Assembly: GCA_029937655.1 (NCBI GenBank)
Contig: JAPYPK010000013.1
Coordinates: 4,852 to 24,971, forward strand
DNA from: Nitrospinaceae bacterium
GTDB lineage: Bacteria; Nitrospinota; Nitrospinia; Nitrospinales; VA-1
DNA: 20,120 nucleotides
Reading direction: 5' to 3'
A program made the translations under genes and the position numbers. The notes below the pieces were generated by a model, which saw only the letters and a program-made list of their open reading frames with translations, was not told the DNA's origin and did no database searches. Below are positions 15,174-20,120 of this stretch, one piece after another; position 1 is the stretch's first letter; the number at the start of each line of letters is the position of its first letter.

Positions 15174-15344
15174 ATGGCTTTTGACAAAGAACTTTTAGAA
15201 ATCCTGGTTTGCCCAAAATGCAAAGGAGAATTAGAGTTAACTCCCGAAGAAGACGGGCTTGACTGCAACGCATGCAAACTAAAATATCTCATCCAGGATG
15301 ACATTCCTATCATGCTCATCGATCAAGCACAACCATTGCCTTAA
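15174..15344 (+). CDS. Trm112/YcaR-like small zinc-ribbon-type protein
   Basis: A 56-residue protein encoded between the two GT9 genes. It begins MAFDKELLEILVCPKCKGEL and has the CPKC / CNAC cysteine pairs (13, 16 and 31, 34) and the conserved closing segment YLIQDDIPIML of the UPF0434/Trm112 family. Members are often found beside lpxK, kdsB or other LPS genes, consistent with this neighbourhood; Trm112 homologues also serve as partners of methyltransferases, so the precise role is open. The ATG has a good AAGG SD (15163-15166, 7-base spacing). The gap to the GT9 gene before it is 31 bases, and 12 bases separate its stop from the next GT9 start. Confidence 0.9.
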   Translation: MAFDKELLEILVCPKCKGELELTPEEDGLDCNACKLKYLIQDDIPIMLIDQAQPLP

Positions 15345-15356
15345 ACGCACTGCCAC

Positions 15357-16451
15357 TTGGCGAAAAAAACCATGGCCGAACTGGCTCGCAAAATAGAACG
15401 CCTCGCAAAGCATACTCTGTGGGCTATCATTGGATTTTTTTTTGGTAAAAAAAAATCTCCCCCTCTTCCTATAAATTTCACATCTGCCTCTTCTATATTG
15501 GTAATAAGAACCGATCGTCTGGGAGACGTCGTTTTATCAACACCCGTTTACGAATCCATCAAAAAATCATTTCCGCATCTTCGAGTAAGTGTAATTGTGA
15601 ACCGCAGCAACATGCCTATCCTGACTGACAACCCGAATGTAGACAAAATAATCCCCTTTGACCCTAAAAACCTCGGAACCATCATCAAACAACTCCTATG
15701 CAATAGGTTTGATATCGCATTTACATTAAATAAAAAGTTTAGCGTCATTGCTTCGTTTCTTGCTCTAATCAGTAAAGCTCAATATAAGATAAGTTACGCC
15801 CACGATGAAACAACCTGGCTCTACGATATTCGTTTACCTATAGACAACCAATCTCGCCACGAAAGCTTAAATAACCTTGAACTGCTAAGCTATGCGGGAT
15901 TGACAAAAATTTCAAAATCTCCACGCCTGTATTTCAATGAAGCAGAGGAAAAAAAGGTCTCCACGATACTAAACGCACTACGCAAATACCCAGAACTCCC
16001 ACTCATACTAATAAAACCAGGAACACGTATCGGAAAATGGGGATGGAAAGTCGAAAACTTTCAAGTCGTAGCTGAAAAACTATCCAGTTCGAAAAAAGGA
16101 GAAGTTTTATTCATTTGTGGTCCAGGCGAAGAACCATTAATAGACCGTATCAATAAACAGGCAAACTCAACCATTGATCGTTTGCCAGTTCTTTCGATAA
16201 AAGAGTTAGCGCTAGCTATAAAAAAAAGCGACCTGCTGTTTTGCAATCACACAGGCATAATGCATTTTGCTTCGGCAGTAGAAACACCTGTGGCAGTGAT
16301 CTTCAAACATGGCGAAACAGCACGATGGGGACCAACCAATACTCCTCATATCATTCTCGAAGAAAAAAACTCGGATGTTCTCTCACCAAAAATAGTGGTA
16401 GATCAAATCAACCAATTACTAACTAACACTCAGGCTCGCAAAACTATATAA
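15357..16451 (+). CDS. GT9-family glycosyltransferase (second paralogue)
   Basis: A 364-residue GT9 protein with the same fold as its neighbour but only distantly similar to it. VIRTDRLGDVVLSTPVYESIKKSFP (49-73) is the N-terminal signature, and CGPGEEPLIDRI, LLFCNHTGIMHFASAVETPVAVIFKH are the C-terminal nucleotide-sugar region. Compared with the first gene, the usual D-S-G motif here reads N-H-T-G, as in several GT9 members. A hydrophobic segment (about 20-30, LWAIIGFFFGKKK) precedes the catalytic domain and may attach it to the membrane. The start is given as TTG (15357); ATG at 15372 would give a 359-residue product and is equally possible, as neither has a clear SD. It probably adds a second sugar to LPS core or a related glycan. 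Confidence 0.83.
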   Translation: MAKKTMAELARKIERLAKHTLWAIIGFFFGKKKSPPLPINFTSASSILVIRTDRLGDVVLSTPVYESIKKSFPHLRVSVIVNRSNMPILTDNPNVDKIIPFDPKNLGTIIKQLLCNRFDIAFTLNKKFSVIASFLALISKAQYKISYAHDETTWLYDIRLPIDNQSRHESLNNLELLSYAGLTKISKSPRLYFNEAEEKKVSTILNALRKYPELPLILIKPGTRIGKWGWKVENFQVVAEKLSSSKKGEVLFICGPGEEPLIDRINKQANSTIDRLPVLSIKELALAIKKSDLLFCNHTGIMHFASAVETPVAVIFKHGETARWGPTNTPHIILEEKNSDVLSPKIVVDQINQLLTNTQARKTI

Positions 16452-16494
16452 TATCCACTTGTTCCGTTAACCTGTTTTTTAAGAAATTTCTCCA

Positions 16495-16522
16495 TTGGCA
16501 AGTAACCTAACTATTTTAAATT
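16495..16522 (+). promoter_or_regulatory. weak sigma-70-like promoter before gcvPB
   Basis: TTGGCA (16495-16500, 5/6) and TAAATT (16517-16522, 4/6) with a 16-base spacer lie about 80 bases before the gcvPB ATG. The -10 is poor, so this is only a candidate; transcription from the GT9 operon is the alternative. Confidence 0.3.
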
Positions 16523-16603
16523 AGACCGCTGTAAGTATATTTAAAAATTACTTAACACTACATACGCATAAAAAATTTCACAGGTACTATCACTTAGGGA
16601 CCC

Positions 16604-18124
16604 ATGATGAATAAACCTCAGGCATTACACAATTCGCTAACAGGAATCAAAGGACTGGTTTTTAACGAACCGTTACTCTTTGAAATGGGATCCCCGGGTC
16701 GCACTGCCTACTCACTCCCAAAATGTGATGTCCCTGAAGTGGAACTTGAAGCAATTCTTCCTGCCACAGAAATTCGTAATCCCATCGACAACCTTCCCGA
16801 ACTAACGGAACTCGATGTTGTTCGACACTTCACAAGGCTCTCACAATGGAACTTTAGTATAGACACCAATTTTTACCCGCTTGGCTCCTGCACGATGAAA
16901 TACAATCCAAAGGTCAACAACGAAACCGCCAACCTTTCCGGATTCGCACAGCACCATCCATACACACCTGAGACTCTTTCGCAGGGAAGCCTTCAACTTA
17001 TGTTTGAACTGCAAGAATACCTCAAAGAAATAAGCGGTATGGCGCATGTAAGCCTGCAACCTGCAGCCGGAGCACACGGTGAATTGGCAGGCATGCTCAT
17101 GATTCATGCGTATCATTCGACTCAAGGGACACAGCGAAAAAAAGTCATCCTGCCCGACTCTGCCCATGGAACTAATCCAGCTAGCGCAGCGTTATGTGGA
17201 TACAGCGTTATTCAAATACAGTCCGACGAACGTGGCCTCATCGATCCCAAAAAATTAGAGTCGATAATGGATGAAGAAACTGCAGCCATAATGCTGACCA
17301 ATCCAAATACTCTAGGAATATTTGAAACTGACATATTAAAAATTAGTGAAATTGTTCACAGTAAAGGGGGCCTGGTTTACTGTGATGGGGCAAACCTAAA
17401 TGCGATAATGGGAAAAACAAAATTGAACCGCATGGGTGTAGATGTTTTACACTTTAACCTACATAAAACATTTTCCACGCCTCACGGAGGGGGAGGACCC
17501 GGAGCTGGTCCTATAGGGGTCGCCGAAAAACTATCACCTTTTCTTCCAAAGCCTATCATCGAACATGCTGACGGGAAATACACGCTTAACCATGACCGCC
17601 CTGATAGTATTGGAAAAATGAAAGCTTTTTATGGGAATTTTGGCATCCTCGTTCGAGCCTATACCTACATCAGATCGCTAGGACCAGAAGGAATTAAACA
17701 GGTAGCAGAAATGGCGGTTCTCAACGCCAACTATATCAAAGCCTCGCTCTATAAACACTATCATCTACCCTATAACGGACCCAGTCTGCATGAGTGCGTA
17801 TTCAACGACAAGCTTCAACTCAAAAACAAAGTGAGTACTATGGATATCGCAAAAATGCTCATCGACTATGGGTTTCATCCTCCCACAGTTTACTTTCCTT
17901 TGGTCGTCAAGGGTGCATTGATGATCGAGCCGACTGAAACTGAATCAAAGGAAACACTCGATGACTTTATCGTAACCATGAAAAAAATAGCTGAACTCGC
18001 AGAGACCAAACCGGAAGTTTTTCACGGTGCCCCTCATATGCCTGTCGTATCTCGCCCAGATGAAATCACGGCCGCCCGCAACCCAAAGCTTAGATGGAAA
18101 CCAGAAAGGTCAGAACTCTCTTAG
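16604..18124 (+). CDS. gcvPB: glycine dehydrogenase (decarboxylating) subunit 2
   Basis: GcvPB is the PLP-bearing subunit of the split P-protein of the glycine cleavage system; it decarboxylates glycine and passes the aminomethyl group to lipoyl H-protein. The 506-residue length fits. Landmarks: FYPLGSCTMKYNPK (90-103), LQPAAGAHGE (151-160), DSAHGTNPASA (185-195), VYCDGANLNAIMG (258-270, D261) and the PLP lysine K288 in FNLHKTFSTPHGGGGPG. The start is ATGATG at 16604, with a weak AGGG SD. Neither gcvPA nor gcvT/gcvH is nearby, so the partner gene must lie elsewhere. Gene ends convergent with the DASS transporter. Glycine links it metabolically to the threonine aldolase at 3284, but they are not in one operon. 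Confidence 0.96.
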   Translation: MMNKPQALHNSLTGIKGLVFNEPLLFEMGSPGRTAYSLPKCDVPEVELEAILPATEIRNPIDNLPELTELDVVRHFTRLSQWNFSIDTNFYPLGSCTMKYNPKVNNETANLSGFAQHHPYTPETLSQGSLQLMFELQEYLKEISGMAHVSLQPAAGAHGELAGMLMIHAYHSTQGTQRKKVILPDSAHGTNPASAALCGYSVIQIQSDERGLIDPKKLESIMDEETAAIMLTNPNTLGIFETDILKISEIVHSKGGLVYCDGANLNAIMGKTKLNRMGVDVLHFNLHKTFSTPHGGGGPGAGPIGVAEKLSPFLPKPIIEHADGKYTLNHDRPDSIGKMKAFYGNFGILVRAYTYIRSLGPEGIKQVAEMAVLNANYIKASLYKHYHLPYNGPSLHECVFNDKLQLKNKVSTMDIAKMLIDYGFHPPTVYFPLVVKGALMIEPTETESKETLDDFIVTMKKIAELAETKPEVFHGAPHMPVVSRPDEITAARNPKLRWKPERSELS

Positions 18125-18140
18125 AAAATATTTAGGAACC

Positions 18141-18171
18141 ACTATTTTTGTTCTACTGATCTTGAAATAGT
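18141..18171. terminator. weak hairpin between convergent gcvPB and transporter genes
   Basis: ACTATTT and AAATAGT are inverted arms around a 17-base loop, followed by TTTTC on the plus strand. The stem is short and A/T-rich, so a real terminator is uncertain. The 144-base gap holds no other clear element. Confidence 0.25.
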
Positions 18172-18268
18172 TTTCATTAAAACTCTTCTTAAATACGACA
18201 ATGCAATATAAAAATTTTTGGAGATTTTTTTCTACCCCTATTTCTAGTCAGTGAAACTCAAGGAAACA

Positions 18269-19828
18269 CTACAAAAAAAGAGCTTGAATAAGAAGGAGAG
18301 CGAGTGTTGTCACAAGGACGGCTCCAATGAGGTTTAGAGCAAATCCAGCACGTGACATCGCCGGGATCGTTACCCATCCACTCCCAAATACGATAGCATT
18401 AGGAGGTGTCGCAACAGGCAGCATAAATGCAAACGATGCCGAAAGTGTTGCAGGTAACATGAACATTAGCGGGTGAAAACCAGCAACCACAGCCGCGGCC
18501 CCCATCACAGGTAAAATTATAGTAGATGTAGCAGTGTTGGATGTAAGCTCGGTCAAAAACGTGATTCCCAAACACACGAATAAAACTACAGCCCATAAAG
18601 GAAACGACGACAACCCGGTCAACTGATTCCCTATCCAACCCGTCAATCCCGTTTCAGTAAACCCCGAGGCAAGAGCAAACCCACCACCAAACAATAGTAG
18701 TATTCCCCAAGGCATACGTGTCTCTACTGTTTTCCAGTCAAGAAGAAAATATTCACGCTGATCGTTTTTCACAATTCCTTCTCTATAATTAACAGGAAGA
18801 AGCATTAATAAAACACCCATTATCATTGCAACTGTTGAATCGTGAAACATTTCAGGACTCGGAAACAAACCAGACCATCCGGGGATTGTGACTGACCCCA
18901 ACACGAGGGGCTTACGAAAAATCCACATCAAAGCGGTCATGGCAAAAATGCATGCAACCATTTTTTCTGGCCGAGTAATTCTCCCTAAAGATTCGAGTTC
19001 ATGCTTAACAACATCTTCGTTGCCCTTGGAAAGTTCAATCCGATTCAACGAAACAGGGGATACAAACTTACAAAGATAAATCCATACAATGGGAATAAAA
19101 AGAACTACCACGGGAATGGCCATCGCCATCCATTCCGCAAAACTGATTTCAGGGTTTTCCGGATAAAGGTTTTTATAAAATCCAGCAAAAACAATATTAG
19201 GGGCTGTTCCAATTAGTGTACCAACCCCTCCAATGCTAGCCGAGTAAGCTAACCCGAGCATGAGTACTAATCCCAAACTTTCTATCACTCGCTGTTCTGA
19301 AATTTTATCATGCCTTCCATCTAAAGTAGATTGGCGGGCAACTTGCTTCACAACTGCCATCCCTACAGGAAGAAGCATCATGGTCGTAGCTGTGTTTGAA
19401 ATCCACATAGACAAAAAAGCTGAAGCCATCATAAAACCCAGCACGATCCGTTTAATTCCTACTCCTATCAGCACAATAATCCATAATGCTAAGCGCTTAT
19501 GAAAATTCCATTTCTCCATAGCCAACGCAATCATAAATCCACCTAAGAAAAGAAACACGAAGTGGTTGGCATAGTTAGGCGCAACCTGTTTACTCGACAT
19601 GATTCCCAACAGCGGAAAAAGAATTAGAGGGAGGAGCGCTGTAACAGCGATAGCAGTCCCCTCACCAATCCACCAGCAGGCCATCAAAACAATGACTGCC
19701 AAGAATCGTTTCCCAGAAAAAGTCATTCCCTCTGGAAGTGGCATAAACAAAACAATTGAAAATAATATCAAACCACCCACTAGTACAAAAATTTTACTCT
19801 TGAATAAAGGCGGCAAATCAGTCAACAC
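18269..19828 (-). CDS. DASS/SLC13-family anion (dicarboxylate/sulfate) transporter
   Basis: A 519-residue polytopic inner-membrane carrier of the divalent anion:Na+ symporter family, with roughly a dozen hydrophobic segments. The two Ser-Asn-Thr motifs that build the sodium and substrate sites are visible: SNTATTMMLLPVG at 144-156 and SNTATSTIILPVMG at 430-443, plus ATPPNAIVFGSG near the end. Substrate (C4-dicarboxylate, citrate, sulfate or phosphate) cannot be told from sequence; no metabolic gene is adjacent to decide. The GTG at 19828 sits only 2 bases from a strong AAGGAGG SD (19831-19837), whereas TTG at 19825 is 5 bases away and is the better start, giving 518 residues. It is convergent with gcvPB. 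Confidence 0.9.
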   Translation of the reverse strand: MLTDLPPLFKSKIFVLVGGLILFSIVLFMPLPEGMTFSGKRFLAVIVLMACWWIGEGTAIAVTALLPLILFPLLGIMSSKQVAPNYANHFVFLFLGGFMIALAMEKWNFHKRLALWIIVLIGVGIKRIVLGFMMASAFLSMWISNTATTMMLLPVGMAVVKQVARQSTLDGRHDKISEQRVIESLGLVLMLGLAYSASIGGVGTLIGTAPNIVFAGFYKNLYPENPEISFAEWMAMAIPVVVLFIPIVWIYLCKFVSPVSLNRIELSKGNEDVVKHELESLGRITRPEKMVACIFAMTALMWIFRKPLVLGSVTIPGWSGLFPSPEMFHDSTVAMIMGVLLMLLPVNYREGIVKNDQREYFLLDWKTVETRMPWGILLLFGGGFALASGFTETGLTGWIGNQLTGLSSFPLWAVVLFVCLGITFLTELTSNTATSTIILPVMGAAAVVAGFHPLMFMLPATLSASFAFMLPVATPPNAIVFGSGWVTIPAMSRAGFALNLIGAVLVTTLALLLIQALFL

Positions 19829-20016
19829 ATCCTCCTTGCATGGTAAAGCGCGTTCCTATTCATCTTTTGTTTTATTAACTTACTTTCCTTTTACATAAAT
19901 CAAGAAAAGCGGCAACACCTAATCACTGACACAAGAAAAGAACCCACATCACATCAAAGGTAACTACTACTGCAAGTATTTTTTAAACAAAATAGAAGTT
20001 TTGATCATGCTTTTTA

Positions 20017-20055
20017 TTTTTCCTTAAAGAGGCAAAAACTATTGTTAAGGAAAAA
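20017..20055. repeat. 11-bp perfect inverted repeat upstream of the transporter gene
   Basis: TTTTTCCTTAA (20017-20027) and TTAAGGAAAAA (20045-20055) are perfect inverted arms with a 17-base loop, about 190 bases upstream of the transporter start. Neither strand shows a terminator-like T-run after a GC stem. It may be an operator or may belong to the neighbour beyond the window. Confidence 0.5.
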
Positions 20056-20120
20056 GAATCGCAACCACTCACACTAAGACTTAAAAGCGTGGACGAGCAT
20101 TAGGCTAGAATTTTATCTAA

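Noticed and set aside
1..20120. CRISPR array, IS element, prophage or tRNA/rRNA genes.
   Set aside because: No regularly spaced repeats, transposase or integrase, terminal inverted repeats, clover-leaf candidates or rRNA-like sequence were seen.

Overview
The window looks like chromosomal DNA of a free-living, AT-rich, flagellated Gram-negative bacterium with aerobic respiration. LPS-type heptosyltransferase-family genes and flagellar C-ring genes support the cell type. A CydB-less bd-like oxidase in an operon with membrane c-type cytochromes, one carrying an ethylbenzene-dehydrogenase-type haem domain, recalls nitrite oxidisers of the Nitrospinota/Nitrospirota kind. That taxonomic guess is inference; no rRNA or NXR alpha/beta gene is present to confirm it. 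I see no insertion sequence, phage gene, tRNA, rRNA or CRISPR array.

Layout. (1) Positions 1-2132, minus strand: flagellar genes fliL-fliM-fliN, with an open hydrophobic frame running off the left edge where fliO or another export gene would be expected. A textbook sigma-54 -24/-12 promoter at 2371-2385 and a palindromic enhancer-like site at 2494-2509 lie in the 811-base gap upstream. (2) 2944-4676, plus strand: a three-helix hypothetical membrane protein, a low-specificity L-threonine aldolase, and rpoZ (RNA polymerase omega) behind a near-consensus sigma-70 promoter. (3) A strong bidirectional terminator at 4786-4811 separates rpoZ from a convergent respiratory operon. (4) 4834-11004, minus strand: in transcription order, a bd-like oxidase subunit, a membrane dihaem cytochrome c, a membrane monohaem cytochrome c, and a dihaem cytochrome c fused to an ethylbenzene-dehydrogenase-type haem domain with a C-terminal anchor. 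The leader carries a consensus -35, an FNR/CRP-like palindrome over the -10, and a possible 28-codon ORF. (5) 11327-13357, minus strand: a DUF2064 nucleotidyl/glycosyltransferase-like gene followed by hisD. (6) 13507-16451, plus strand: an envelope operon of a PAP2 phosphatase, a GT9 heptosyltransferase, a 56-residue Trm112/YcaR-like protein and a second GT9 protein. The PAP2 gene appears to start at an ATT codon, supported by its own promoter, an SD and homologous-looking upstream residues. (7) 16604-18124, plus strand: gcvPB, the C-terminal half of a split glycine decarboxylase P-protein. (8) 18269-19828, minus strand: a DASS/SLC13 anion or dicarboxylate transporter, with an 11-bp perfect inverted repeat upstream.

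How they work together. The oxidase operon most plausibly takes electrons from c-type cytochromes (or through them) and reduces oxygen; the missing quinol-loop signature and missing CydB argue against an ordinary quinol oxidase. Threonine aldolase (threonine to glycine) and GcvPB (glycine cleavage) share glycine as metabolite but are not in one operon. The PAP2/GT9/YcaR-like cluster points to lipid A or LPS core assembly.
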